Below are positions 7,517-15,905 of a DNA stretch of 18,708 bases, in pieces. Source of the stretch: Novosphingobium sp. KA1 (GTDB taxonomy: Bacteria; Pseudomonadota; Alphaproteobacteria; Sphingomonadales; Sphingomonadaceae); assembly GCF_017309955.1 (NCBI RefSeq), contig NZ_CP021248.1, positions 1,782,501 to 1,801,208 of the forward strand. The letters are read 5' to 3'. Position 1 is the stretch's first letter. Each line of letters starts with the position of its first letter. The translations under genes and the position numbers were made by a program. The notes under the pieces were generated by a model that had not been told where the DNA came from, did no database searches, and was given only the letters and a program-made list of their open reading frames with translations.

Positions 7517-8595
7517 TGACCGAGAAGCTCAGGCTGCCCGCCGAACTGAGCCATGCCGCCGAACTGGCCGCCCTGGCCGCCGGCGATACCGGACACCGCC
7601 CGCCGGGCTGGGTGCTTTCCCCCAGGCTGGTGGTCACCTACCTGATGGGCGGCCATGCCGCCGACGGCACCGTGATCTTGCCCAAATACGTCGGCGACCG
7701 CCGCCTGATCGAAGCGGCGGTCGCCACGCTGGCGACCGACCGCGCGCTGCTGCTGCTGGGCGTGCCGGGCACGGCAAAATCGTGGGTCTCGGAACATCTC
7801 GCCGCCGCGATCACCGGCGATTCCACGATGGTCATCCAGTGCACCGCCGGAACCGACGAAAATCAGGTCCGCTACGGCTGGAACTATGCCCGCCTGCTGG
7901 CCGAAGGCCCCAGCCGCGCGGCCCTGGTGCCCACCCCGCTGATGCGCGCGATGGAAGGCGGCAAGCTCTGCCGGCTCGAGGAACTGACCCGCATGGGCAG
8001 CGACGTGCAGGACACGCTGATCACCGTGCTCTCCGAAAAGATGATGCCGATCCCCGAACTCAACGAATCGGTCTACGCCCGGCGCGGGTTCAACGTGATC
8101 GCCACGGCCAACAACCGCGACAAGGGCGTGAACGAGCTGTCCTCCGCGCTCAAGCGACGCTTCAATGTCGTTGTCCTGCCGCTGCCGGACAGTGCCGAGG
8201 AAGAAGTCGCGATCGTCGTGCGCCGGGTGGAGGAGATGGCCCACAATCTCGACCTGCCCGCCCCGCGCAACGTCGCCGAGGAAGTGGCCCGGGTCGTCTC
8301 GATCTTCCGCGAACTGCGCGCGGGCACGACCGAGGACGGCAAGGTCGCGCTCAAGTCCCCCTCGGGCGGGCTTTCCACCGCCGAAGCGATCGCCGTGGTG
8401 GTCGGCGGCATCAGCCAGGCAACGTTCTTCAACGACGGCAGGCTGACCCCCGAAACGCTGGCCGCAAACGTGATCGGCGCGGTCGTGAAGGACCCGGTGC
8501 AGGACAAGGCGGTGCTCGGCGAATACCTCGAAACCGTCCTGAAGAAGCGGCACGGCTTCGAAGGCTACTATGCCTCGCTGACCGACCTGATCTGA
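7516..8595 (+). CDS. MoxR-family AAA+ ATPase (YehL-like)
   Basis: A 359-residue hexameric-type ATPase that would remodel a partner together with the VWA protein. Walker A is GVPGTAKS at 82-89 (Lys88, with Ala before it, as in several MoxR branches). Walker B is LCRLEELTRMG with Glu155-Glu156 where Asp-Glu is usual. Sensor 1 lies in FNVIATANNRDKG, and SSALKRRFN supplies the arginine-finger region. DENQVRYGWNYARLL is a MoxR-type insertion region. The start is fixed by the TGATG overlap with the preceding stop; a longer upstream extension in this frame lies inside the DUF5691 gene and is spurious. The TGA is followed after 4 bases by the DUF5682 start. Length and motifs agree with E. coli YehL. 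Related pairs such as CoxD/CoxE, NorQ/NorD and CbbQ/CbbO activate metalloenzymes. Confidence 0.93.
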   Translation: MTEKLRLPAELSHAAELAALAAGDTGHRPPGWVLSPRLVVTYLMGGHAADGTVILPKYVGDRRLIEAAVATLATDRALLLLGVPGTAKSWVSEHLAAAITGDSTMVIQCTAGTDENQVRYGWNYARLLAEGPSRAALVPTPLMRAMEGGKLCRLEELTRMGSDVQDTLITVLSEKMMPIPELNESVYARRGFNVIATANNRDKGVNELSSALKRRFNVVVLPLPDSAEEEVAIVVRRVEEMAHNLDLPAPRNVAEEVARVVSIFRELRAGTTEDGKVALKSPSGGLSTAEAIAVVVGGISQATFFNDGRLTPETLAANVIGAVVKDPVQDKAVLGEYLETVLKKRHGFEGYYASLTDLI

Positions 8596-8599
8596 CGCC

Positions 8600-10837
8600 A
8601 TGTCCGCCCCGGTTTCCCTCTTCGGCATTCGTCACCACGGCCCGGGCTCCGCTCGCCGGCTGGTGGAGGCGCTGGACGCGCTCCAGCCGGTCGCCGTGCT
8701 GATCGAGGGCCCGGCGGACGCCTCGCACCTGCTGCCGCTGCTCGCCGATCCGGCGATGGAGACCCCGGTCGCGCTGCTCACGTGGGCGGAAGAGAACCCG
8801 GCAAACGCGAGCTTCTTCCCGTTCACGGACTATTCGCCGGAGTATCAGGCCGCGTGCTGGGCGGTGCAGCATGGCGCAATGCTGCGCTTCATCGACCTGC
8901 CCGCCTCGGACCGCCTCGGCGCCCACCACGACGATGCCGAAGAGCACGGCGGAGCGCAGGCTGACGATGCGGTCAGCCGCGATCCCATCGGCACGCTGGC
9001 CGCTGCCGCCGGGTATGCCGACGGCGAATCCTGGTGGGCCGACGTCATCGAGGAAAACCCCGATCCCGGCCCGATCTTCGCCGCGGTAGCCGATGCCATG
9101 AGCGCACTGCGCAGCGAAGGACCGCCGCTCTCCATGCGCGAAGCCGCGCGCGAGGCCCACATGCGCCTCGAAATCGGCCGCGCCGCCAAGGAATGCGACG
9201 GGCCGGTCGCGGTTGTCTGCGGTGCCTGGCACGTGCCCGCGCTTGCAGCAAAACATGCAGCAAAGTCCGATCGCGAGATTCTGAAGGGCCGCCCGAAAAC
9301 CAAAGTCCGGGCCACCTGGGCGCCCTGGACCGCCCCTCGTCTCGCCCGGGCGAGCGGCTACGGTGCCGGCGTCGTTGCCCCGGGCTGGTGCGCGCATGTC
9401 TGGGCAGCGCACGAAGGCCCCGACCGCGCCGCCAGCTGGCTGACCAAAGCGGCGCACGCGCTACGCAAACGCGGCCATTTCGTCTCGACCGCAGGCGTGA
9501 TCGAGGCGCAGCGCCTCGGCGTCGCGCTGGCCGCCTTGCGCGGCCGCCCCGCCCCCGGCTTCGAGGAACTGCGCGAAGCGGCCATCGCCTGCCTGTGCGG
9601 CGGCGAGGCGGCGTTGTGGAACGAGATTTCCGCCGAACTGCTGATCGGCGCGCAAGTCGGCGCGATCCCTCCCGGCATTCCGCTCGCCCCGCTGCTCGAA
9701 GACCTCCAGCGCCAGCAGAAGACAACCCGCCTCAAGCCCGAGGCACTGGAACGCGCGCTGACGCTCGACTTGCGCAGCGAAAGCGGCCTCGCCCGCTCCA
9801 CCCTGCTGCACCGCCTGCTCGCCCTCGACGTGCCATGGGGCAAGCTGGCCGATGCCGGGCGCAGCAGGGGCACCTTCCGCGAAAACTGGGTACTCTCGTG
9901 GCAGGGGGAATTCGCGGTTCGGCTGGTCGAAAACCTCATCCATGGCTCCACCATCGCCCAGGCCGCCGCCGGGCGTTTGATGGAGGCGATGCGCACCGAG
10001 TCCGACCTCGGCAGGCTGGCCGCGCTGGTGCGCACGGCGATGACCGCCGATCTTGCCGCCGCCGCCGAATTCGGCACTGCAGCGCTCGAAACCCGTGCCG
10101 CGCTCACCAGCGATTGCGCAGCCCTGCTTGCAGCCTTGCCGCCGATGGCCGACATCGTGCGCTACGGCGAGGCCCGCGCCGGTACCGTGGCGCATCTGGC
10201 CACGCTGATGCCGCGCATCGTCGTCGAGGCCGCGCTGGCCCTTCCCCATGCCGCGCGCAATCTCGACGCCGACGCTGCGGACACCTTGCGCAAGGCCGTT
10301 GTCGCCGCCGACAGCGCCATCGAACTGGCGCAGTTGGACCAAACCGTGGCCGCGACCTGGCAAAGCGCCCTGCGCGCCTTGCTGCACGACGATCACGCCA
10401 CCCGCATCGTCTCCGGCACCGCCGCGCGGCTGCTCTATGCCGCCGAATACCTCGCCGCCGAGGAAGCCGCGACCTTGCTCGCCCGCATGCTCTCGCCCGG
10501 AACGCCGGTGACCGAGGCCGCCGGGTTCTTCGAGGGGTTCTTCGAAGGCGCGGGCCAGCGGCTGATCCACGACCGCGCACTTCGCGCCGCGGTGGACGAC
10601 TGGCTGCTCTCGCTGGACGAAGACGCCTTCACGTCCAGCCTGCCGCTGTTCCGGCGGGTCTTTTCCGTGCTGGACCACAGCGAACGTCGCCGGCTGATGG
10701 ACGCGCTGTTCGACCGCTCCCCCGGCGGCGTAGGCGGCGGCGGAGCGGGGTATCGCCTGGTGCCGGGCGCTGCGGCGCTCTGGCCCATGCAGGAGAAGCG
10801 CATTCTCGAACTTCTGGCTGCAGGAGCACCCCGATGA
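8600..10837 (+). CDS. DUF5682 protein (YehM-like), with TIKI/TraB-like motifs
   Basis: A 745-residue protein of unknown function and the largest of the cluster. Residues 5-40 read VSLFGIRHHGPGSARRL followed by VAVLIEGPADA: a GxxH-type motif (Gly9, His12, His13) and Glu36 after a beta strand. Near 190-215 come REAHMRLEIGR and then VAVVCGAWHVPALAAK (His211). The same order, GxxH, E, R-rich helix, then V-V-x-G-A-x-H-V-P, is seen in the TIKI/TraB/EreA superfamily, where these residues bind metal. I infer a catalytic head at 1-250. The rest is helical and Ala-rich and is not recognised (about 290-745). No signal peptide or membrane segment. Its stop overlaps the VWA start in ATGA. Possible function: a metal-dependent hydrolase. 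Confidence 0.85.
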   Translation: MSAPVSLFGIRHHGPGSARRLVEALDALQPVAVLIEGPADASHLLPLLADPAMETPVALLTWAEENPANASFFPFTDYSPEYQAACWAVQHGAMLRFIDLPASDRLGAHHDDAEEHGGAQADDAVSRDPIGTLAAAAGYADGESWWADVIEENPDPGPIFAAVADAMSALRSEGPPLSMREAAREAHMRLEIGRAAKECDGPVAVVCGAWHVPALAAKHAAKSDREILKGRPKTKVRATWAPWTAPRLARASGYGAGVVAPGWCAHVWAAHEGPDRAASWLTKAAHALRKRGHFVSTAGVIEAQRLGVALAALRGRPAPGFEELREAAIACLCGGEAALWNEISAELLIGAQVGAIPPGIPLAPLLEDLQRQQKTTRLKPEALERALTLDLRSESGLARSTLLHRLLALDVPWGKLADAGRSRGTFRENWVLSWQGEFAVRLVENLIHGSTIAQAAAGRLMEAMRTESDLGRLAALVRTAMTADLAAAAEFGTAALETRAALTSDCAALLAALPPMADIVRYGEARAGTVAHLATLMPRIVVEAALALPHAARNLDADAADTLRKAVVAADSAIELAQLDQTVAATWQSALRALLHDDHATRIVSGTAARLLYAAEYLAAEEAATLLARMLSPGTPVTEAAGFFEGFFEGAGQRLIHDRALRAAVDDWLLSLDEDAFTSSLPLFRRVFSVLDHSERRRLMDALFDRSPGGVGGGGAGYRLVPGAAALWPMQEKRILELLAAGAPR

Positions 10838-12009
10838 GCGAAGCGGAACGCAGCCGCCGCTGGACGCTGGCGCTCGGCATCGATCCCGAGAGCGGCGCCG
10901 ATCCGCTGTCTCCATCGGATCGGCGCATGTCCGATGCACTCGGCGCGCTCTATGGCAGTGCCGCGGATGCGCCGAAGAAAGGGCGCGGCGGTCTTGGCGG
11001 ATCAGCGCCGAGCGTGGCGAAATGGCTGGGCGACATTCGCGCGTTCTTCCCCGCCCCGGTCGTGCAGGTGATCCAGAAGGACGCATTCGAACGCAAGGGC
11101 CTGCGCCAGATGTTGCTTGAACCCGAGTTTCTGGCGACCGTCGAGGCCGACGTGAATCTCGTGGCCGACCTGGTTTCGCTCCGCTCGGTCATGCCGGAAA
11201 AGACCCGCGAAACCGCGCGCGAGGTGATCGGCAAAGTGGTGGCCGAACTGATGGTGAGACTGGAGGCCCGCACGGCGGAGGCCATTCGCGGCGCGCTCGA
11301 CCGGTCGCGACGCACCCACCGTCCGCGCTTTGCCGATATCGACTGGCCGCGCACGATCCGCGCCAACTTGCGCCATTACCAGAGCGAACAACGCACGGTA
11401 GTGCCGGAGCGCCTCGTCGGCTTCATGCGCCAGCAGCGCCGCATCGTCGATCTCGACGAAGTCGTGCTCTGTGTCGACCAGTCCGGCTCGATGGCGAGTT
11501 CGGTGGTCTATGCCTCGATCTTCGCGGCGGTCATGGCCTCGCTGCCGGTGGTGGCGACAAAGCTGGTCTGCTTCGACACCGCCATCGTCGACCTCACGGA
11601 AGAGCTTGCCGATCCGGTGGAAGTGCTGTTCGGCGTCCAGCTTGGCGGCGGCACCGACATCAACCGCGCCGTCGCCTATTGCGCCGACCGGATCGAGCGC
11701 CCCGCCAAGTCGCACCTCGTGCTGATCACCGATCTCTACGAAGGCGGCGATGCTGATGCCCTGGTCGACCGGCTAGCAGCCCTTTCCCGGCTCGGCGTCA
11801 ACGTGATCGTGCTGCTGGCGCTGACCGACACCGGCCGTCCGGCCCACGATCCGGCGCTCTCGGCCCGCGTCGCCGCGCTCGACATCCCGGTCTTTGCCTG
11901 CACGCCCGACCAGTTCCCCGATCTGATGGCGGCCGCCTTGCGGCGCGAGGATATCGCCCAGTGGGCCGCCGCACAGGACATCAAGGCGATCCGTCCGGAC
12001 GTGGGCTGA
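10834..12009 (+). CDS. VWA-domain CoxE-like protein (YehP-like)
   Basis: A 391-residue partner of the MoxR ATPase. The C-terminal half is a von Willebrand A domain with an intact metal-ion-dependent adhesion site: DQSGS (Asp215, Ser217, Ser219), Thr274 in GGGTDI, and Asp300 in LITDLYEG. All five ligand positions are present, so Mg-dependent binding of a target is expected. The N-terminal half is helical and charged (EKTRETAREVIGKVVAEL) and probably contacts the ATPase. ATG 10834 overlaps the previous stop as ATGA; a much longer open frame upstream is a shadow of the DUF5682 gene. Last gene of the unit, followed after 8 bases by a hairpin and then the convergent receptor. Length is close to that of E. 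coli YehP. Confidence 0.92.
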   Translation: MSEAERSRRWTLALGIDPESGADPLSPSDRRMSDALGALYGSAADAPKKGRGGLGGSAPSVAKWLGDIRAFFPAPVVQVIQKDAFERKGLRQMLLEPEFLATVEADVNLVADLVSLRSVMPEKTRETAREVIGKVVAELMVRLEARTAEAIRGALDRSRRTHRPRFADIDWPRTIRANLRHYQSEQRTVVPERLVGFMRQQRRIVDLDEVVLCVDQSGSMASSVVYASIFAAVMASLPVVATKLVCFDTAIVDLTEELADPVEVLFGVQLGGGTDINRAVAYCADRIERPAKSHLVLITDLYEGGDADALVDRLAALSRLGVNVIVLLALTDTGRPAHDPALSARVAALDIPVFACTPDQFPDLMAAALRREDIAQWAAAQDIKAIRPDVG

Positions 12010-12016
12010 GCAAGCC

Positions 12017-12039
12017 CCCCGCAAACGCCGCTTGCGGGG
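12017..12039. terminator. Hairpin between convergent genes
   Basis: CCCCGCAA (12017-12024), loop ACGCCGC, TTGCGGGG (12032-12039): a perfect 8-base stem between two convergent stop codons. Neither side has a long T run, so it is a plausible bidirectional terminator or RNA 3'-end stabiliser rather than a textbook one. Confidence 0.6.
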
Positions 12040-12049
12040 AGCCCGTGGC

Positions 12050-14074
12050 TCAGAACGTGTAGCGCGCGCCGATCTTGAACGTGCGCGGTTCGATCACGCG
12101 GCTGAGGCGGCCTTCGACCGGGCCGTCCGCATCGAAGGCGGGGATGTAGGATTCGTAATAGTAAGCAATGTCCTTGTCCCGGCTGTCGAGGATGTTGAGG
12201 ACCTCGCCGTAGATCTCGACCTTGCGGCCCTTCCACGCCGCACGGGCGTTGAACACGGTGCTGCCGTGATCGCGCACGCTGTTGTCCTCGACCAGCGGAT
12301 ATGGCCCGAGATGACGCACGCGCAGGCTCACCTCCCATGGGTCGAGGACGATGGCCGCACCCGCCGACGCCGCATTCTCGAAGGCGTTCGGAATACGGTC
12401 GCCGTTGTCGTAGCGCGAGTGGTTGGCAGTATAGTTGCCATCGAGCGCAAGCCACGACAGCGGCCGCCAGAACGCGACCATTTCGTAGCCATGGCGCCTG
12501 CTCGCCCCGGTCGGCTCGACCGCGTTGGAATCGCCGACGAAGCGCAGTTCGCTATCCACATCCAGCCACCAGTACGTACCCGTCAGCGAGAACGTGCCGG
12601 ACTGGAAACGCGCGCCCAGTTCCTTGCCGGTGCCGCGCACCAGCACGGGCACCGGGGTATCGACATTGACCGCGCCGCGCACATCGTTCGAGTGAAATCC
12701 CCGCCCCCAGTTGGCATAGAGTTCCAGCTGCGTCGCGATCACGTACGCTGCCGAGAATTTCGGCGAGACGATGGAATCGTGCCCCTTGCCCGCGCCGAGC
12801 GCGACTGCGGCTGCGTCCCGTGCGCGCACCGAATAGTGGTAATAGTCGCCGCGCAAACCGCCCGTCAGGCGCAGGCCCGGCAGCGGTTTCCAAGTCGCCT
12901 CGCCATAGAGCGCGCCGGACAGTTCCTCCACCTGGTAGCGCCCCAGCGAATGGAGCACCTGCCGGGCCGTAGTGCGGTTCACGCCAACGTTGCCGATATG
13001 GTCATAGCGGTTCTCGGTGCCGACCGAGAATTCGAGGGTGCCCGCCAATTGCCACTGCTTGCTGGCGGCAAGCCCGGTCACCCAGCGCCTGTCGTACTGG
13101 TCGATCTGCGCGCTGGTGCCGTCCGCCTCCGCATAAGTCGGGTTCGAATACATGGCCCAGTCGTAATACTGGGCATAGACGTTCGCGCTCCAGGTCGGCT
13201 GCGAGACCCGGACATTTCCGATCAGCCGCGTGCTCCGGCCTCGCGCGGTCGGATCGGGCGAACAGAACACATCACCGCAAACATCGGAACCGATGATGCG
13301 TTCGGGAATCTGCTCGGTCGGCCGCCATGTCGCCTGATAGGCATGGAACGAGACCTGAAACGCACCCTCGCCCAGCCCCCGCAGGTACTTCGCGAAGCCT
13401 GCGTAGTGTCGCAAATGCTCGTCATTTTCCCACGGGCCGTCGTAGCGCCTGGCCTGGCCGACCAGCGTCAGGTCGCCGCCGCCAAGGCCCTTGATCGTAC
13501 CGCCCGCGGCAAGGCGGGCGGAGTTGAAGGAGCCCGCCTCGGCCGAAAGCCACGAACGGTCGAACCTGTCGATAGTGGTCATGGAGGCAGCACCGGCCAG
13601 CGCAAAGTCGCCACCATCTGCGCGGTAGGGACCTTTGCGGAAATCCTCGCGCGCGACGATCTCCGGGATCAGGCCATTGAGGTCGAGATAGCCCTGCCCG
13701 TGCCCATGGCTGCGCAAGTTCATCTGCACGCCGTCGATATAAGTCGTGAAATCGGTGCCGTGATCGAGGTTGAAACCGCGCAGGAAATACTGGTTCGCCT
13801 TGCCGCTCCCCGAATGCTGCGCAGCAACCATGCCCGGTACCGCCTCCAGCAGTTCCGCCACGCGCAGCAATGGGCGAACCAGCAGATCCGACCCGCCCAC
13901 GCTGCCTTCGCTGGCGGCATGGGCCGTGCCGATCTTTGCCTCGCCGCGTCCGAAGACGACGATTTCCGTCGCGGCTTCAGCATCCCCATCCGCAACATCC
14001 CCGGCCAACGCCGGTACTGGGCACAGCACGCACAGCGCCGCGCTCGCGCCAAGCGCGATTCTACCGAAATTCAT
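12050..14074 (-). CDS. TonB-dependent receptor under a cobalamin riboswitch
   Basis: A complete outer-membrane receptor of 674 residues. Start is ATG 14074, 8-14 bases after GGGGGAAATGAG; a longer open frame upstream lies in the leader. Residues 1-24 are a signal peptide (MNFGRIALGA...PALA). EIVVFGRG (37-44) is a TonB-box-like segment. The plug includes LLEAVPGMVAAQHSGSGKANQYFLRG and a His-rich loop, NLRSHGHGQGYLDLNGLIPE, that marks this receptor subfamily. The barrel ends in GARYTF with the C-terminal Phe needed for outer-membrane insertion. A clear cobalamin riboswitch upstream says the gene is repressed by B12, so the ligand is probably a corrinoid, with cobalt or cobinamide as alternatives. 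It is not a close textbook BtuB by sequence, so I give no symbol. No ABC transporter or corrinoid synthesis gene is adjacent. Confidence 0.92.
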   Translation of the reverse strand: MNFGRIALGASAALCVLCPVPALAGDVADGDAEAATEIVVFGRGEAKIGTAHAASEGSVGGSDLLVRPLLRVAELLEAVPGMVAAQHSGSGKANQYFLRGFNLDHGTDFTTYIDGVQMNLRSHGHGQGYLDLNGLIPEIVAREDFRKGPYRADGGDFALAGAASMTTIDRFDRSWLSAEAGSFNSARLAAGGTIKGLGGGDLTLVGQARRYDGPWENDEHLRHYAGFAKYLRGLGEGAFQVSFHAYQATWRPTEQIPERIIGSDVCGDVFCSPDPTARGRSTRLIGNVRVSQPTWSANVYAQYYDWAMYSNPTYAEADGTSAQIDQYDRRWVTGLAASKQWQLAGTLEFSVGTENRYDHIGNVGVNRTTARQVLHSLGRYQVEELSGALYGEATWKPLPGLRLTGGLRGDYYHYSVRARDAAAVALGAGKGHDSIVSPKFSAAYVIATQLELYANWGRGFHSNDVRGAVNVDTPVPVLVRGTGKELGARFQSGTFSLTGTYWWLDVDSELRFVGDSNAVEPTGASRRHGYEMVAFWRPLSWLALDGNYTANHSRYDNGDRIPNAFENAASAGAAIVLDPWEVSLRVRHLGPYPLVEDNSVRDHGSTVFNARAAWKGRKVEIYGEVLNILDSRDKDIAYYYESYIPAFDADGPVEGRLSRVIEPRTFKIGARYTF

Positions 14075-14261
14075 CTCATTTCCCCCGGCGCCTGCGACTG
14101 GAGGCGGAGACGTGCCGTCGACGACGGTCAGCGCGCGTCGACGGCCGGACGCCCGGGGCGACCACGACACGAACCGATGCGGCCTCCACCGCTCGTTCGT
14201 CGCTCAGACGGAAAAATCACCGGGCCTCGGCCATCCCCTGGACCAAAGCGAGAGCGACCAT
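14075..14261 (-). promoter_or_regulatory. Leader between riboswitch and receptor, with candidate expression platform
   Basis: 187 transcribed bases lie between the aptamer and the ATG. They contain a perfect 10-base stem, CCGTCGACG/CGTCGACGG plus a closing G-C (14114-14145), some 40-70 bases before the start. CCCCGGGCG, just upstream of that stem (about 14152-14160), could pair with CGCCGGGG at the ribosome site if one base is bulged. Translational control is therefore more likely than termination. A T5 run (14212-14216) follows only a 3-base GGC/GCC stem and is not a convincing terminator. Confidence 0.45.
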
Positions 14262-14472
14262 ACGCCGGCAGGTCTCCTGGCTCGCGGGTCATCGCTTGAT
14301 GCATGGCCTTCCCAGGCCTCGCAGGAGTTAGCGTCCGGCCCAGTGGCTGCGGCGGGCATCCTTGCCCCGCCGCGCTATGCATCGCGCTCTCCGCTTACAG
14401 TTGCAGGGACAGCCCCGGATTCAAGGGGTAACCCCTCTCACCGCGTTCCCTATTAAGCCTCTCTCGAGGCAC
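14262..14472 (-). promoter_or_regulatory. Cobalamin (B12) riboswitch aptamer
   Basis: On the minus strand the conserved order is complete: AATAGGGAACGCGGTGAGA, then AATCCGGGGCTGTCCCTGCA and ACTGTAAGCGG, then GCCACTGG, GGGAAGGCC, GCGATGACCCGCGAG, and the B12 box AGCCAGGAGACCTGCC at 14282-14267. This is the AdoCbl-type riboswitch core. It faces the TonB receptor and starts about 70 bases after the histidine kinase stop, so the receptor has its own promoter or is read through from the two-component operon. I could not identify a strong promoter in 14473-14540. Confidence 0.95.
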
Positions 14473-14540
14473 CGGCGCGATCTTGCCTGTTTTCCTCAAT
14501 ACGAAGAAATCGGGCGGCGCTGGCTAACCGAGACACCGCT

Positions 14541-15905
14541 TCAGTGCAAGCGCGGCGGCACGATCAGCAGCGCCCTCAGGCCAGGCCGGTTATCCTCCAG
14601 CCGGAACCGCGCGCCATGCACCTGGGCGATGGCCGCGACCATGCTGAGTCCAAGCCCTTCACCGGCACGGCCTGCCGTATCCTCGCCGCGCAAGAACGGC
14701 TCGGTCACGCGTGCGGCCTCCTCCCGCGAAAGACCGGGGCCGTTGTCGGCGATGCCGATGTGCAGCCCGCCCTCCCCGCTCGCAAAGACCTCGATACGGC
14801 CGCCGCCGGGCACATATTTGAGGGCATTGTCGAGCAGGTTGCTGAGCGCCTGGAACATGAGGTCGAGGTCCAGGTCAGCCACCAGCGGACGCTGCGCGTC
14901 AAGCACCAGTTCGATGCCGCGAGCATCGGCTTCGGGTTGGTAGAATTCGACAAGGTCCTCCAGCAGGTTGACGATATCGCAGCGCTGGATGTGCAGCGGA
15001 TGCCGCCCGCCCTCCAACCGCGAGATGCGCAGCAAAGCTGCAAAAATCCGCTGGAGCCGGTTCACCTCGGCGATCGCGTTGTCGATCTCCTCGCGCGCGG
15101 GCGTGCCTTCCGGCTCCAGGTGTTCAAGGGCCTCCAAGCGAGTCAGCAACCGCGCCAGCGGTGTGCGGAATTCATGCGCGACATTCTCCGAAACCCGCCG
15201 CGCGGTGCCGAACAGGGCTTCGATGCGCGAGAGCATGAGATTGATCGTTTCGTTGAGGCGATCGAAATCGTCGCTGGTTCCACGCACCGGCACCCGCTCG
15301 GACAGATCGCCATCCATGACCTGCCGCGCGGTCCGGGCCAGCGTCTCGATCCGCTGGCCGATCGCCCGGCTCATCAGCCAGCCGCCGGCAAGACCAAGCA
15401 CCAGGGTCACGCAGACGATCCACAAGGCCGCCGTGCGCAGCAATTCGTCTTCCCGCAGGATTTCCTCGACATCGCGCCCCACCAGCAGCCGGGTGCCGTC
15501 TGCGAAGGTGCGATCGCGCACCAGCGCGGTGTAATCGTCCTCGAAACCATCAAGGAACGTATCCGCCTCGATCAGGGTCATATGGCTGGACGGGCGCCGC
15601 GGCCAACTGGGCAAATTGGCCGAAACGATCTCGCCGTCCGGCGCGATCAGCGCGTGGAAAGACTTGCGCACCCCGGCGGACCGCATGCGCCGCTCCAGCG
15701 CAAGACGCGTCGCGTCGATACCCTCGTTCTGCAGGACCCTGGCCATCTCGTCCGCCTCGCGGTCGACTTCGCTTTCGATCTCCTGCATCGGCCAGGCGAC
15801 CCAGACCCGGTAGCCGATGGCCGCAACCAGCGCGACCGAGACGCACAGCAAGACGGCATAGAACAGCGCCAGCCGGAACGACAGCGACCGGAACAGACGG
15901 CTCAT
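14541..15905 (-). CDS. Sensor histidine kinase (EnvZ/HAMP type)
   Basis: Inner-membrane kinase of 454 residues that would phosphorylate the adjacent regulator. Membrane segments lie at about 9-31 and 160-179, enclosing a periplasmic sensor of about 125 residues without a recognisable ligand fold. A HAMP linker follows (about 180-235). The H-box is NVAHEFRTPL with His244; VAHEF replaces the common SHEL. The N-box is SNLLDNALKYV (Asn360), the G1 box is IADNGPG (Asp387) and the G2 box is GEGLGLS (415-421), so all catalytic parts are present. The start overlaps the regulator stop by 4 bases (ATGA), which indicates coupled translation. The signal sensed is unknown; the layout resembles metal- or envelope-stress kinases. 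Confidence 0.94.
   Translation of the reverse strand: MSRLFRSLSFRLALFYAVLLCVSVALVAAIGYRVWVAWPMQEIESEVDREADEMARVLQNEGIDATRLALERRMRSAGVRKSFHALIAPDGEIVSANLPSWPRRPSSHMTLIEADTFLDGFEDDYTALVRDRTFADGTRLLVGRDVEEILREDELLRTAALWIVCVTLVLGLAGGWLMSRAIGQRIETLARTARQVMDGDLSERVPVRGTSDDFDRLNETINLMLSRIEALFGTARRVSENVAHEFRTPLARLLTRLEALEHLEPEGTPAREEIDNAIAEVNRLQRIFAALLRISRLEGGRHPLHIQRCDIVNLLEDLVEFYQPEADARGIELVLDAQRPLVADLDLDLMFQALSNLLDNALKYVPGGGRIEVFASGEGGLHIGIADNGPGLSREEAARVTEPFLRGEDTAGRAGEGLGLSMVAAIAQVHGARFRLEDNRPGLRALLIVPPRLH

Noticed and set aside
6595..8628. 677-codon open frame on the minus strand
   Set aside because: It lies antisense to DUF5691 and MoxR genes with clear motifs; its product is Ala/Arg/Gly-rich with no family signature, a GC-rich shadow.
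9034..10833. 600-codon extension in front of the VWA gene
   Set aside because: It is an Arg-rich out-of-frame reading of the DUF5682 gene; the real start is ATG 10834 in the ATGA overlap.
14000..14074. Lipoprotein signal in the second receptor (Cys residues in the leader)
   Set aside because: The cysteines lie in the hydrophobic core and lack a lipobox; a standard PALA cleavage site follows.
14212..14233. Intrinsic terminator in the riboswitch leader (GGCC pair followed by T5)
   Set aside because: The stem is only 3 bases with a 4-base loop and is separated from the T run by 6 bases.
12032..14299. 755-codon plus-strand open frame
   Set aside because: It is antisense to the TonB receptor, which has a signal peptide, plug, barrel and terminal Phe.
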